A stretch of DNA of 64,000 bases from Pseudomonas sp. R5-89-07 (GCF_003851685.1 NZ_CP027727.1:1922001-1986000); one strand, 5' to 3'. Shown: positions 8,761-17,954, counted from the stretch's first letter. Made by a program: numbers and translations. Notes: a model not told the origin generated them from the sequence alone.

Positions 8761-10038
8761 ATGACCCTACTCAATCGTACGGGCCTGGCGTTGGCCATGT
8801 TGACGCTATGCACCGGCCTGCAGGCTGGCGAAACCAACCATTACGTGCTGGAAAAAGCCGTGCAGGTCAGCCGCCATGGCGTGCGCTCGCCCACCGATAG
8901 CGACAAGCTGGTCAAGGCCACCGGTCGCGCCTGGACGCCATGGTTGGTGCAGGACGGCGAGCTGACCGGCCACGGCTACCTGGCGGCCAGTTACATGGGC
9001 GCCTGGCAGGCCGCGTATTACCGCAATGCCGGCCTGCTGGCCAGCGGCTGTGCGCCGCCGGGCAGCCTGGTCGTTGTGGCCAGCCCCAAGCAGCGCACGC
9101 GCTCCACCGCCGCCGCGCTGCTCGACGGCATGTTTCCCGGCTGCGGTGAAAAGGCCTTGGCCCGCAGCAAGCCGGACCCGCTGTTCCAGACCGATGAAAT
9201 GCCGTTTGCCAAGGTCGACCCGGCCGTCGCCAAGGCGCAGATCCTGCAAGCCCTGGGCGGCGACCTGCACGCCGCCCAGGAGCGTCTGCGCCCGGACCTG
9301 GAGCGCCTGAAAAACGCGGTGTGCGAAGCCGGCAAGGCCTGTCCGTTCTTCGACACGCCGTGGGTCTTGAAGGAGGGCGATGGTGGGCGGTTCAAGATCA
9401 AGGGCCTGGACAAGGCGTCGTCGATGGCCGAAACCATTCGCCTGCAATACAGCGAGGGCATGCCCCTGGCCGATGTCGCCTTCGGCCATGCGCGGGACGC
9501 CGCACAGGTCTCGGCCCTGGGGCGCCTGCACCGGGCCAAATACGATTTCGTCAATGACACGCCGCACATCGCCAGCCGTGGCGGCTCGCAGTTGATGAAC
9601 CAGATCGTGCTGGCCCTGGAGCAGGGCACGCCCTGGGAGAAAAACGATCCGTTGGGAAACCCGCCGCCGGCGCGCCTGTTGATGCTGGTGGCCCATGACA
9701 CCAATATCTCGCACTTGCGCACCATGCTCGGGTTTACCTGGCAGTTGGGTGAATACCAGCCGGGTAATATCCCGCCCACCGGCACCCTGGCGTTCGAGCG
9801 CTACCGTGACACCGAGACCGGCGAGCGCTTTATCCGCACGCGGTTTATCACCCAGGGCATGGACCAGATACGCGCCTTGCAACGTCTGGATACTGAGCAT
9901 CCGCCGTTGCAGGTCGACTTCGATCAACCTGGCTGCCAGCACACCCCCGTTGGCACGCTGTGCCCCATGGCGCAGTTCGTCGAGCGCACCGGCCGTGCCA
10001 TCGACCGCACGGCGCTGACGGCTTACCGCTACCCTTGA
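8761..10038 (+). CDS. Histidine acid phosphatase, AppA/phytase type (copy 1)
   Basis: 425 residues with a signal peptide (cut near LQA-GETNHY), so periplasmic or exported. The catalytic RHGVRSP motif is at residues 38-44 with His39 as phosphate acceptor, and the proton-donor motif HDTN begins at His312. The HDTN form is that of E. coli AppA phytase, while glucose-1-phosphatase Agp has HDSN. Later segments (NIPPTGTLAFERYRD, QGMDQIRALQ, QPGCQHTPVGTLCPMAQF) follow AppA order, including the late cysteine pair. It should strip phosphate from phytate or similar esters. Its start has a GAAAGGAA site 16 bases after the porin stop codon. Closely similar to the next gene. Confidence 0.88.
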   Translation: MTLLNRTGLALAMLTLCTGLQAGETNHYVLEKAVQVSRHGVRSPTDSDKLVKATGRAWTPWLVQDGELTGHGYLAASYMGAWQAAYYRNAGLLASGCAPPGSLVVVASPKQRTRSTAAALLDGMFPGCGEKALARSKPDPLFQTDEMPFAKVDPAVAKAQILQALGGDLHAAQERLRPDLERLKNAVCEAGKACPFFDTPWVLKEGDGGRFKIKGLDKASSMAETIRLQYSEGMPLADVAFGHARDAAQVSALGRLHRAKYDFVNDTPHIASRGGSQLMNQIVLALEQGTPWEKNDPLGNPPPARLLMLVAHDTNISHLRTMLGFTWQLGEYQPGNIPPTGTLAFERYRDTETGERFIRTRFITQGMDQIRALQRLDTEHPPLQVDFDQPGCQHTPVGTLCPMAQFVERTGRAIDRTALTAYRYP

Positions 10039-10046
10039 CCCGGCGC

Positions 10047-10076
10047 GGCCGTTCCCGCTCGCGGGCGGGAATGGCC
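10047..10076. other. Strong stem-loop between the two phosphatase genes
   Basis: GGCCGTTCCCGC and GCGGGAATGGCC pair over 12 bp with one G-U around a TCGCGG loop. No T-run follows, so it is more likely an mRNA-stabilising or processing hairpin, or a lone REP-like element, than a terminator. Confidence 0.55.
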
Positions 10077-10104
10077 CGGCGTAGACCCGACACAGGACAC
10101 CGTT

Positions 10105-11391
10105 ATGTTTGCTTGTTTCTTACGCTTTACCCCGTTGCTGCTGGCCAGCCTGGTTTCGCTGCAGGCCCAGGCCGAACCCGTCGACGGCTTTGTGCTGGAC
10201 AAGGTGGTGCAGGTCAGCCGCCACGGCGTGCGTCCACCCACCGACGGTGCGAAACTGGCCAAGGTTACCGGGCGCGCGCTGCCCAACTGGTCGGTGGCGG
10301 ATGGAAACCTCACCGGCCACGGTTATGCCGCAGCGGTGGAGATGGGCCGTTACCGCGGCCAAGTGCTACGCGCCGCCGGGCTGCTGTCCAACGGCTGCCC
10401 GGCGCCTGGCCAAGTGTATGTGCGCGCCAGCCCTCTGCAACGTACCCGGGCCACGGCTTCGGCGCTGCTCGATGGCCTGTTCCCTGGCTGTGGGTTGCAA
10501 CCGAGCGTGGTGCACGGCGACCAGGATGCGCTGTTCCAGGCCGACAAAATGCCCTTCGCCCGTCTGGACCTTCAGCGCGCCGAAGACAGCGTACTGGCGC
10601 GCATGGGCGGCAGCGTGGCCGGCGCTCAAGCCCGCTACCACGATGCAGAACAGCAGTTGCGCAAGGTCATCTGCGCCGCCTCCAACCCGTGCGCCTACGC
10701 CGACGAGCCCTGGCAATTGATCCAGGACGAAGACGGTCGCCTGGCGATCAAGGGCTTGAACACCCAGGCCAACCTCGGCGAGACCTTCCGCCTGGAGTAC
10801 AGCGAAGGCTTGCCGCTGGACCAGGTTGCTTTTGGCGCCGGGCGCAGTGCGCAGCAGGTGTCCCAACTGACCACGCTGACCAAGGCCAAGTACGACTTCA
10901 TCAACGACAACCTCTACATCGCCAGCCGTGGCGGTTCGCAGCTGATGAACCAGATTTCCCTGGCGCTCAAACAAGGCACGCCCCAGGCCATTGACGACCC
11001 GCTGGGCATGCCGCCTGACGCGCGCTTCACCTTGCTGGTAGCGCATGACACCAACATTTCCTACCTGCGCACGCTGCTGGGTTTTCGCTGGACCCTGGGC
11101 GATTACCTGGAGGGCAATATCCCGCCAGTGGGCAGCCTGCAATTGGAGCGCTACAAGCAGGTCGCGACCGGCCGCTACTTCCTGCGCGTGGCGTTCGAGG
11201 CGCAGTCCCTGGACCAGATTCGCCAGTTGACGCCGCTGACCGCGGCCCAGCCGCCGCTGCACGCCGATATGGCTGGGGCTGAGGGCTGCGTTCACCCCTC
11301 AGTGGGGGTGCTGTGCCCCTTGGCCAGTGCGTTGCAACGGCTGGACCGAAACATTGATCGCAGCGCGCTGACGCCGTACCACTATCCATAA
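10105..11391 (+). CDS. Histidine acid phosphatase, AppA/phytase type (copy 2)
   Basis: 428 residues, with signal peptide cut near AQA-EPVDG. Motifs are RHGVRPP with His40 and [11 protein letters not shown] with His314. It is plainly a paralogue of the preceding protein: both share SRHGVR, ITGRAxxxW-like spacing, LLDGxFPGCG, KAKYDFx[14 protein letters not shown] and the ending DRxALTxYxYP. Two phosphatases in tandem may differ in the position or chain stage of inositol phosphate they prefer. It is the last gene of the locus, 66 bases after copy 1. Which phosphate ester is the true substrate cannot be read from sequence alone. Confidence 0.88.
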   Translation: MFACFLRFTPLLLASLVSLQAQAEPVDGFVLDKVVQVSRHGVRPPTDGAKLAKVTGRALPNWSVADGNLTGHGYAAAVEMGRYRGQVLRAAGLLSNGCPAPGQVYVRASPLQRTRATASALLDGLFPGCGLQPSVVHGDQDALFQADKMPFARLDLQRAEDSVLARMGGSVAGAQARYHDAEQQLRKVICAASNPCAYADEPWQLIQDEDGRLAIKGLNTQANLGETFRLEYSEGLPLDQVAFGAGRSAQQVSQLTTLTKAKYDFINDNLYIASRGGSQLMNQISLALKQGTPQAIDDPLGMPPDARFTLLVAHDTNISYLRTLLGFRWTLGDYLEGNIPPVGSLQLERYKQVATGRYFLRVAFEAQSLDQIRQLTPLTAAQPPLHADMAGAEGCVHPSVGVLCPLASALQRLDRNIDRSALTPYHYP

Positions 11392-11437
11392 CGGCGCCAG
11401 CCTCCTATCCTCGGCGAAACTTTTCGAGGAATGGCAC

Positions 11438-12352
11438 ATGGCAGGAAGCAGCTTATTGGTATTGATCGACGACATCGCGGCCGTCCTGGATGACGTCGCG
11501 CTGATGACCAAGGTAGCCGCCAAGAAGACCGCTGGCGTGCTCGGCGATGACTTGGCCCTCAACGCCCAGCAGGTTTCCGGTGTGCGCGCCGAGCGGGAGA
11601 TCCCGGTGGTGTGGGCGGTGGCCAAGGGCTCGTTTCTCAACAAGCTGATCCTGGTGCCGGCGGCCTTGCTGATCAGCGCGTTTGCGCCGTGGGCGGTCAC
11701 GCCGTTGCTGATGCTGGGCGGCGCCTACCTGTGTTTCGAAGGTTTCGAAAAACTCGCCCACAGGTTTCTGCACAGCAAGGCTGACGATCAGGCTGAACAT
11801 GCGCAGTTGGCCGAAGCGGTGGCCGACCCGGCGACAGACCTGGTGGCCTTCGAAAAGGACAAGATCAAAGGCGCGGTCCGTACTGATTTCATCCTCTCGG
11901 CCGAGATCATTGCGATCACCCTGGGCACCGTGGCGGATGCACCCTTGATGCAACAGGTGGTTGTGCTGTCGGGTATCGCGATTGTGATGACCATCGGCGT
12001 CTATGGCCTGGTGGCGGGCATCGTCAAGCTGGATGACCTGGGCCTGTGGCTGGTGCAGAAACCCGGCCAGGTGGCGCGCAGCATCGGCGGTGTGATTTTG
12101 CGCGCGGCGCCGTACATGATGAAGAGTCTGTCGGTGATCGGCACGGCGGCGATGTTCCTGGTCGGCGGCGGGATTCTGACCCACGGCGTGCCGGCGGTGC
12201 ATCACTGGATTGAAAGCGTCAGCCAGAGTGTCGGTGGGCTGGCATGGTTGATGCCGACGCTGCTGAACGCGGTGGCGGGGATAATTGCCGGCGCTGTTGT
12301 GCTGGCCGTGGTCAGCGTGGCCGGCAAGGGCTGGAAAGCGCTCAGGGCATAA
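11438..12352 (+). CDS. DUF808 (YedI-like) inner-membrane protein
   Basis: 304 residues, beginning [41 protein letters not shown], the conserved start of the DUF808/YedI family. Several hydrophobic segments follow, including [52 protein letters not shown] and a C-terminal [22 protein letters not shown]. Function of the family is unknown. A TCGAGGAATG ribosome site precedes the ATG. It starts 46 bases after the second phosphatase with no terminator between, so read-through is possible, but nothing in the protein suggests a link to phosphate ester use. Confidence 0.88.
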   Translation: MAGSSLLVLIDDIAAVLDDVALMTKVAAKKTAGVLGDDLALNAQQVSGVRAEREIPVVWAVAKGSFLNKLILVPAALLISAFAPWAVTPLLMLGGAYLCFEGFEKLAHRFLHSKADDQAEHAQLAEAVADPATDLVAFEKDKIKGAVRTDFILSAEIIAITLGTVADAPLMQQVVVLSGIAIVMTIGVYGLVAGIVKLDDLGLWLVQKPGQVARSIGGVILRAAPYMMKSLSVIGTAAMFLVGGGILTHGVPAVHHWIESVSQSVGGLAWLMPTLLNAVAGIIAGAVVLAVVSVAGKGWKALRA

Positions 12353-12364
12353 ACCCGCGCGTAT

Positions 12365-12398
12365 AAAAAAGGCCATTCGATTGAATGGCCTTTTTTTC
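12365..12398. terminator. Bidirectional rho-independent terminator
   Basis: GGCCATTC-GATT-GAATGGCC with A-run before and T7 after. It serves both the DUF808 gene and the convergent mlaA gene. Confidence 0.9.
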
Positions 12399-12407
12399 GC
12401 CTTTTAT

Positions 12408-13196
12408 TTACTCGGCGATCTGCAACTTGCGCGATTCGGTGTAGATATAGCGCACCTTTTCATACTCGAACGGCGAGTTCATCTGGCCGTAACGGAAGCT
12501 GGTCTGGTAGCGCTTGTCCACCGCGCGCAGGGCCCACACTTCCGGGTGGTTGGAGCTGACTTCGGACACGTTGAGGAAATTGATCTGCGACTCGGCGGTG
12601 TAGTCCACCAGCAAGCCGCCGGTGTCGCGTACGTTCGACGGACCAAAGATCGGCAGCACCAGGTAGGCGCCGCCCGGCACGCCGTAGAAACCCAGGGTCT
12701 GGCCGAAGTCTTCGCTCTGGCGCGGCAGGCCCATGGCGGTGGCCGGGTCCCACAGGCCGGCGATGCCGATGGTGGTGTTGACCAGCAAGCGGCCGGTGGT
12801 CTCCAGGGAACGATGGCCCTTGAGTTGCAGCAGGCTGTTCAACAGGTTGGGCACGTCGCCCAGGTTGTTGAAGAAGTTGCTGACGCCGGTGCGCAGGAAG
12901 CTCGGTGTGACGTAGCGGTAACCGTCCACTACCGGCAGGAACACCCATTGGTCGAAGCGATAGTTGAAGTGGTACACGCGGCGGTTCCACGACTCCAACG
13001 GGTCGTAGACGTTGAGCGCGGTCAGCGATGAGCGCTCGAATTCACGCTGGTCCAGGCCTGCGTTGAATTTGAGTTTGGTCAACGGTTCCTTGAAACCGTC
13101 GGCATCGACCTTGACCGGTTCATGGGCCTTGCTGTTGTCGGCATTGGCCACGCCTGCGCACATCAGTGCGGCAAGCAGCAGAAGATATTTAGCCAC
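12408..13196 (-). CDS. mlaA: MlaA/VacJ-family outer-membrane lipid-asymmetry protein
   Basis: 262 residues. The core DPLESWNRRVYHFNYRFDQWVFLPVVDGYR, FFNNLGDVPNLLNSLLQ and LGFYGVPGGAYLVLPIFGPSNVRDTGG are the family signature; MlaA removes misplaced phospholipid from the outer leaflet and passes it to the Mla system. The N-terminus ends in CAGVANA-DN and lacks a proper lipobox (ALMC before the cysteine), so this copy looks like a signal-peptidase-I substrate instead of the usual lipoprotein. The start is GTG at 13196, overlapping the stop of the upstream hydrolase gene by eight bases, so translation is probably coupled. Confidence 0.9.
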   Translation of the reverse strand: MAKYLLLLAALMCAGVANADNSKAHEPVKVDADGFKEPLTKLKFNAGLDQREFERSSLTALNVYDPLESWNRRVYHFNYRFDQWVFLPVVDGYRYVTPSFLRTGVSNFFNNLGDVPNLLNSLLQLKGHRSLETTGRLLVNTTIGIAGLWDPATAMGLPRQSEDFGQTLGFYGVPGGAYLVLPIFGPSNVRDTGGLLVDYTAESQINFLNVSEVSSNHPEVWALRAVDKRYQTSFRYGQMNSPFEYEKVRYIYTESRKLQIAE

Positions 13197-14487
13197 GGAA
13201 GAACTCCAGCATGGCGTCGGCGTTGACGCGGTAATTGAGGTTGCCGCAGTGGCCGCCCAGCGGGTAGACGGTCAAGCGATCGCCGAAGGTTTTACGCAGG
13301 AAACCCAGGTCGCCCGGGCCCAGGATCACGTCGTCGGCATTGTGCATCACGGCGATCTTCGGGCTGGCGTGCAGGTAATCCTTGAGTGCATACAGGCTTA
13401 CCTGGTCCACCAGTTGCAGCAGGCTGCCACCGTCGGAACGGGCGCGCCACATCGGGATCACCTGTTCGGTGAGGTAGCAGTCGAAGTCGCATTGCAGGGC
13501 ACGCTTGAGGAACGGCGTGAGGCTGGTGCCTTCGGTAATCGGGTATTTGGGCGGGATGATCAGGCCGCGACGGTTGATCAGGTCCGAGGTGAAGGCGATG
13601 TCGGCGGCGGAGAAGCGGAACGAGGTGCCGATCAGCATGGCCATCTGTTCGTTGGTCAGGTGCTGCTTGGATTGCTGGAAGTCGTAGAGCAGGGCGTCAT
13701 TGAGGTCGATGTAGCCCTTTTGCTGGAAGTAGCGGGTCAGCTTGCTCAACACCAGTTCATAAAAGGTGGTGGTGTTGTTGATGCCCTTGACCTCGGTCTG
13801 TACCAGCTTGTCGAGGTTGGTGATCGAGGTGTAGAGGTTGACCGGCGGGTTGAGCAGCAGCACTTTCTTGAAGTTGAAGCTGCGACGGGTTTCGTCGAGC
13901 TTGCTGACAAACGCCGCATCCAGCGCGCCCAGGCTGTAGCCGGTGAGGTAGAAGTCGGTCACCGGCAGCGAGGCGTTCTGCGCGCGCACGGCCTGCATCA
14001 CACGGTACATGTCTTCGGCGTCTTCCTGGGTGATACCCGGGGTGGCGAAGCGCGAAGCGGCGCTGATGAAGTCGAAGCTGGTCGGTGACGACAGCTGCAC
14101 CACGTGGTAGCCGGCCTGGTAATACAGCTTCTTCAGGTATTCGTTGATGCTGCTGTCAAACCGCGCACCGGTGCCGGCGATCAGGAAGATCAGCGGCGCG
14201 GCGCGGTCCTGCTTGGCGATGCGGTAGGTGAGTTTCTTCACCGCCCAGAAGTTGTCCGGCAGGCTGAACTCGCGCTCGGGACGCATGTTCAAGGTGTAGT
14301 CGGACTGATTGATCTCGTCGTCGGTCGGCAAGGTTGGCCGAAGATCGGGCGGCGTGGTGGCGATGGTCGCTTCGAACGGATTGGTCAAAGGGTAGCCATA
14401 GCTGGCCTGGTCGATATCGACGGCCAGTGCTGACGCACTCAAAAAAAGGCTGCCCAGCAAGGCAGCACAGCGCAAGGAACGGAGCAT
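13189..14487 (-). CDS. Secreted alpha/beta-hydrolase-fold protein, partner of mlaA
   Basis: 432 residues with a signal peptide (LFLSASALA-VDID). The nucleophile elbow is TGYSLGALDA, and GGHCGNLNYR near the C-terminus supplies the likely catalytic histidine; the DDVILGPGD segment could give the acid. It overlaps mlaA by eight bases, which points to a shared role at the outer membrane, possibly as a lipase or esterase of displaced lipid. The ATG at 14487 is preferred since the frame upstream lacks a signal-like start and the AGGGA site fits it. Substrate unknown. Confidence 0.8.
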   Translation of the reverse strand: MLRSLRCAALLGSLFLSASALAVDIDQASYGYPLTNPFEATIATTPPDLRPTLPTDDEINQSDYTLNMRPEREFSLPDNFWAVKKLTYRIAKQDRAAPLIFLIAGTGARFDSSINEYLKKLYYQAGYHVVQLSSPTSFDFISAASRFATPGITQEDAEDMYRVMQAVRAQNASLPVTDFYLTGYSLGALDAAFVSKLDETRRSFNFKKVLLLNPPVNLYTSITNLDKLVQTEVKGINNTTTFYELVLSKLTRYFQQKGYIDLNDALLYDFQQSKQHLTNEQMAMLIGTSFRFSAADIAFTSDLINRRGLIIPPKYPITEGTSLTPFLKRALQCDFDCYLTEQVIPMWRARSDGGSLLQLVDQVSLYALKDYLHASPKIAVMHNADDVILGPGDLGFLRKTFGDRLTVYPLGGHCGNLNYRVNADAMLEFFRG

Positions 14488-14722
14488 GACTTGATCCCTA
14501 AGAGGAAAGGTGCTGAATGAAATTCGCAGGCTATGACCACCGCGTTGCCACCGAAGTGCCAGCCCTCGGCACGAAAAGTCGGAAAAAAACGTCGAAATCG
14601 GAGTAATAGCTGCCAGAAGATACACTTTGCCACGCATTGATGAACAGATATCTGCGCAGACACCTTGCTAACGGCCGCCGTGGGATTAAGCTGAGCGCCG
14701 TTTTTGCCTATCGGAGTGCCCC

Positions 14723-15091
14723 ATGTCCCGTCGCTTGCCGTTGATCCTGCTGCTTATCGCCCTGCCATTATGGTTGGCGGCCAGTTACGCCGCACGTTAT
14801 GGCTTTATGGAGGATGGTCAGTGGGTCGGCATTTGTGCGGATGAGGCCGGTCGCTGGGAATGCCAGGTGCGTTCGAACCTGGGGCTGATGATTCACTTCA
14901 AGGTACTGGGTTGGGCGGCGTTGATCACGTCGGTGCTGGCGTTTTTCGTGCCGGGCCGTGCGGGTTGGGCCTTGGCGGTGCTGGGGATGGTGTTCGGGTT
15001 GCCGGCGTTGGCGCTCTACAACACAACGTTTGCGGTGTTTGCGGTGGTGATTGCCGGGTTGCGGTTGGTCAGGAAGCCGCGCGTCGCCTGA
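14723..15091 (+). CDS. Small inner-membrane protein of unknown function
   Basis: 122 residues with four hydrophobic stretches: LPLILLLIALPLWLAASYAA, VLGWAALITSVLAFFV, WALAVLGMVFGLPALAL and FAVFAVVIAGLRL. A loop between the first two holds two cysteines (GICADEAGRWECQVR), possibly a periplasmic disulfide. A CGGAGTG site precedes the ATG. No recognised domain; it stands alone, divergent from the hydrolase-mlaA pair. Confidence 0.75.
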   Translation: MSRRLPLILLLIALPLWLAASYAARYGFMEDGQWVGICADEAGRWECQVRSNLGLMIHFKVLGWAALITSVLAFFVPGRAGWALAVLGMVFGLPALALYNTTFAVFAVVIAGLRLVRKPRVA

Positions 15092-15100
15092 TAGGGCCAA

Positions 15101-15187
15101 TCGGGGCAAGCCCCCTCCCACATTTGACCGTATTCACAAAAAGAAATGTGAACCCAATCAAGTGTGGGAGGGGGCTTGCCCCCGATG
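15101..15187. repeat. REPIN (inverted REP pair), class with CGGGG outward
   Basis: Inverted copies of TCGGGGCAAGCCCCCTCCCACA and its complement flank a 40-base spacer. The left arm has lost one G compared with the other copies. It lies between convergent genes. Confidence 0.88.
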
Positions 15188-15193
15188 GCGGTG

Positions 15194-16747
15194 TCAGGGC
15201 TTGCGCACCCGCAGGCAACGCCATAAAGCTGCAACCATGAGCACGCTCACCAGCGCCCAACCCCACGCCTGCTGATTCAACAGACCTTCCCGAAACAGCT
15301 GCGGCGCAACACCGGCACCGATAATGAAGGCCAGCAACGCAATCTCCCGACGCGGCCCGCTCACCGGGCGAACCAGGTACACCAGGGCCGGCAACAGCAG
15401 TGCCGCGCTCGGGAAGCTGCGATAACGCGGGTCGAACACCAGCGCCAGCATCATCACCGCGCCGGCAAACCCGGCGGTCGCCACCAGCCAGCCTGCACGT
15501 TGCTGCAGCCAGTTGAACGCCCTTTCACGCCAGCCGTCTCTCGCGCCGAGCGCCAGCGCAGCGTGCGCCAGTACCAGCAGGTTCAGCACCACCAGCAAGC
15601 CTGCCCACACCCACTCATCATTAAAACGTGCGGTGACGCGGGTGAGTTCAGCCCAGGTGCCGATGGAACACGCGGCGACGACACCCAGCAGCGGCAGCGC
15701 AATGGCGTTGCGTGTACTGCGTACGCGGCCACCCAGCGCCAACGTCGCCAGCACAATGATGCCGCCGACGCCCAGCCACAGCGGCCAATACGGCACATTG
15801 GTCACCGGCCCGGCGAGGGTGCCCTTGTCCTGGCGATCGGCATCGAACAGGCCCCAGTAACCGCCCACGGCGCCCTCACTGGCGCGTTTCCAGGGCTGGT
15901 CAAAGGCTTCAATCAGGTTGTAGCGCCAGCCGTTGGCTTCGGCCATCGCCACGAAACCACGCATGAACTTGGCTTCGTTGACCCGGCTCGGCACGGCGGT
16001 TTCGCGCTGGCGGCCTTCACTGGGCCAGCCGGTTTCGCCGATCAGTATGTCCTTGGGCGCGAACCTGTTGCCGAACGTCTGGCGTACATCGCCGACGTGC
16101 TTGAGCGCCTGGTCGATGCCCGACGGTTCGTCTTCCCAGTACGGCAGCAGGTGAATGGTCAGGAAGTCCACCGCCGGGGCAATTTCCGGGTGCTGCAGCC
16201 AGAACTCCCACACATCGGCGTAGGTGACCGGCTGCTTGATCTGGCTTTTGACCGTCTGGATCAGCGTCACCAGTTGTTTGGCGGTGACTTCCTTGCGCAG
16301 CAGCGCTTCGTTGCCGACGATCACCGAGGTCACCACGTCCGGGTTGGCATTGGCGGCCGTGATCAGCTCGCCGATTTCCTTTTGGGTCGCCACCGGGTCG
16401 CTGCTGACCCAGGCGCCGGCCATTACCTTCAAGCCATGCTTGCGCGCCATGTCCGGCAGGGCTTCCAGGCCGGTCATGGAGTAGGTCCGAATGCATTCGA
16501 AACGCGTGGCCAGCAGGGCCAGGTCGGCGTCCATGCGCTCGGGGCGCAGCGTGAACGGCTGGTCGAACGGCGACTGGTCCTTGTCGAAGGGCGTATAGGA
16601 TGCACATTGCAGCTTGTGGCTGGCGCTCGCCACATCCGGCAGCACCACTGGCCGGCCGAGGCCATACCAGTAGCCGACGAGGGCGAGCAGGCCGAGGATG
16701 AGGGCAAAGCAATAGGGCAGGGCAGGGAAGCGGGCAGTCGCGGGCAT
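15194..16747 (-). CDS. GH17 beta-glucan hydrolase/transferase fused to a membrane domain
   Basis: 517 residues. After one N-terminal membrane anchor comes a glycoside hydrolase family 17 domain: SVIVGNEALLR holds the acid/base glutamate and ILIGETGWPSEG the nucleophile. About seven further hydrophobic segments form the C-terminal third. Pseudomonad GH17 domains are known to cut and rejoin beta-1,3-glucans, as in the N-terminal part of NdvB; here no GT2 synthase domain is present. The enzyme domain should face the periplasm and remodel glucan made elsewhere. The ATG at 16747 is used; a start at 16780 (MRAFAPPDK) is also possible since neither has a strong ribosome site. Confidence 0.82.
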   Translation of the reverse strand: MPATARFPALPYCFALILGLLALVGYWYGLGRPVVLPDVASASHKLQCASYTPFDKDQSPFDQPFTLRPERMDADLALLATRFECIRTYSMTGLEALPDMARKHGLKVMAGAWVSSDPVATQKEIGELITAANANPDVVTSVIVGNEALLRKEVTAKQLVTLIQTVKSQIKQPVTYADVWEFWLQHPEIAPAVDFLTIHLLPYWEDEPSGIDQALKHVGDVRQTFGNRFAPKDILIGETGWPSEGRQRETAVPSRVNEAKFMRGFVAMAEANGWRYNLIEAFDQPWKRASEGAVGGYWGLFDADRQDKGTLAGPVTNVPYWPLWLGVGGIIVLATLALGGRVRSTRNAIALPLLGVVAACSIGTWAELTRVTARFNDEWVWAGLLVVLNLLVLAHAALALGARDGWRERAFNWLQQRAGWLVATAGFAGAVMMLALVFDPRYRSFPSAALLLPALVYLVRPVSGPRREIALLAFIIGAGVAPQLFREGLLNQQAWGWALVSVLMVAALWRCLRVRKP

Positions 16748-17079
16748 GGTCGGCTTATCTGGGGGAGCAAAGGCGCGCATCTTACCCGTAATTGCCGCGT
16801 TCCAGTGGGGCTGCATGATTTTGACATGCAAAGTTCGGGCGGGATTGTGTCGGCAAATCCTACAAAACGTCCTGCTGGCGATGTGATGTCGTTTCTTGCT
16901 CAACCAAGGTCGCTGGCAGAGCAGGGTAAAGGCCTACGCAGGTTGATGATAAAACGGTCAGCACTCCACTGATGCCTCAGCAACCGGATCGATGCGCGTG
17001 AAGGGGGCGCGGTGCACCGTATAACAACAGGTTGACGTCGCTCGGCATCCGTCGGGCGCAGCACTTTCGGGGAAGTATT
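16748..17079. other. 332-base divergent intergenic region
   Basis: It separates the GH17 gene from the betaine-type binding protein gene. No convincing -35/-10 pair, operator palindrome, repeat or RNA structure was found by eye. The long spacing suggests a leader or a distal promoter for the binding-protein gene. Confidence 0.4.
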
Positions 17080-17931
17080 ATGAAGATGCGACGACTCTTG
17101 GGCGCAGCTGCCACTCTGGTAGTTGCGATGGGCTCCACACTGGCCAGTGCCGACAGCAAAACCCTGAGCATCGGCTACGTCGATGGCTGGTCGGACAGTG
17201 TTGCCACCACCCATGTGGCGGCAGAAGTGATCAAGCAAAAGCTCGGCTATGACGTGAAACTGCAAGCGGTCGCCACCGGCATCATGTGGCAGGGCGTCGC
17301 CACCGGCAAGCTCGACGCCATGCTGTCCGCCTGGCTGCCGGTAACCCACGGCGAATACTGGACCAAGAACAAGGACAAGGTGGTCGACTACGGCCCCAAC
17401 TTCAAGGACGCGAAAATTGGCTTGATCGTGCCGGAGTACGTCAAGGCCAAGTCCATCGAAGACCTCAAGACCGACACCACCTTCAAAAACAAGATCGTCG
17501 GCATCGACGCCGGTTCAGGCGTGATGCTCAAGACCGACGAAGCCATCAAGCAATACGGCCTGGACTACAAGCTGCAAGCCAGCTCGGGCGCCGCGATGAT
17601 CGCCGAACTGACCCGTGCCGAAGACAAGCAGGAGTCCATCGCCGTCACCGGTTGGGTGCCGCACTGGATGTTCGCCAAGTGGAAACTGCGTTTCCTGGAC
17701 GACCCAAAAGGGATTTATGGTGCTGCTGAAACCGTCAACAGCATCGGCAGCAAGGGCCTGGAGAAGAAAGCGCCGGAAGTCGCGGCCTTCCTGAAAAAAT
17801 TCCAGTGGGCCTCCAAGGATGAAATCGGTGAAGTCATGCTCGCTATCCAGGAAGGTGCCAAGCCCGATGCCGCGGCCAAGGATTGGGTCGCCAAGCACCC
17901 AGAGCGTGTCGCTGAGTGGACCGCTAAGTAA
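17080..17931 (+). CDS. Orphan glycine betaine/quaternary-amine substrate-binding protein
   Basis: 283 residues with signal peptide (STLASA-DSKTL). The fold and motifs (SIGYVDGWSDSVATTHVAAEVI, GIMWQGVATGKLDAMLSAWLPVTHGEYW, VAVTGWVPHWMFAKWKL) match the OpuAC/ProX group, whose tryptophan-lined pocket binds betaine, choline or carnitine. No permease or ATPase gene is next to it. Pseudomonads have several such orphan binding proteins (CbcX, BetX, CaiX) that share one CbcWV transporter, which fits. TCGGGGAAG precedes the ATG. Exact ligand not decided from sequence. Confidence 0.88.
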   Translation: MKMRRLLGAAATLVVAMGSTLASADSKTLSIGYVDGWSDSVATTHVAAEVIKQKLGYDVKLQAVATGIMWQGVATGKLDAMLSAWLPVTHGEYWTKNKDKVVDYGPNFKDAKIGLIVPEYVKAKSIEDLKTDTTFKNKIVGIDAGSGVMLKTDEAIKQYGLDYKLQASSGAAMIAELTRAEDKQESIAVTGWVPHWMFAKWKLRFLDDPKGIYGAAETVNSIGSKGLEKKAPEVAAFLKKFQWASKDEIGEVMLAIQEGAKPDAAAKDWVAKHPERVAEWTAK

Positions 17932-17954
17932 CTCTCCCTGTTGATGCAATACCC

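Noticed and set aside
17080..17931. A full betaine ABC operon
   Set aside because: Only the binding protein is present; neighbouring genes are not permease or ATPase genes.
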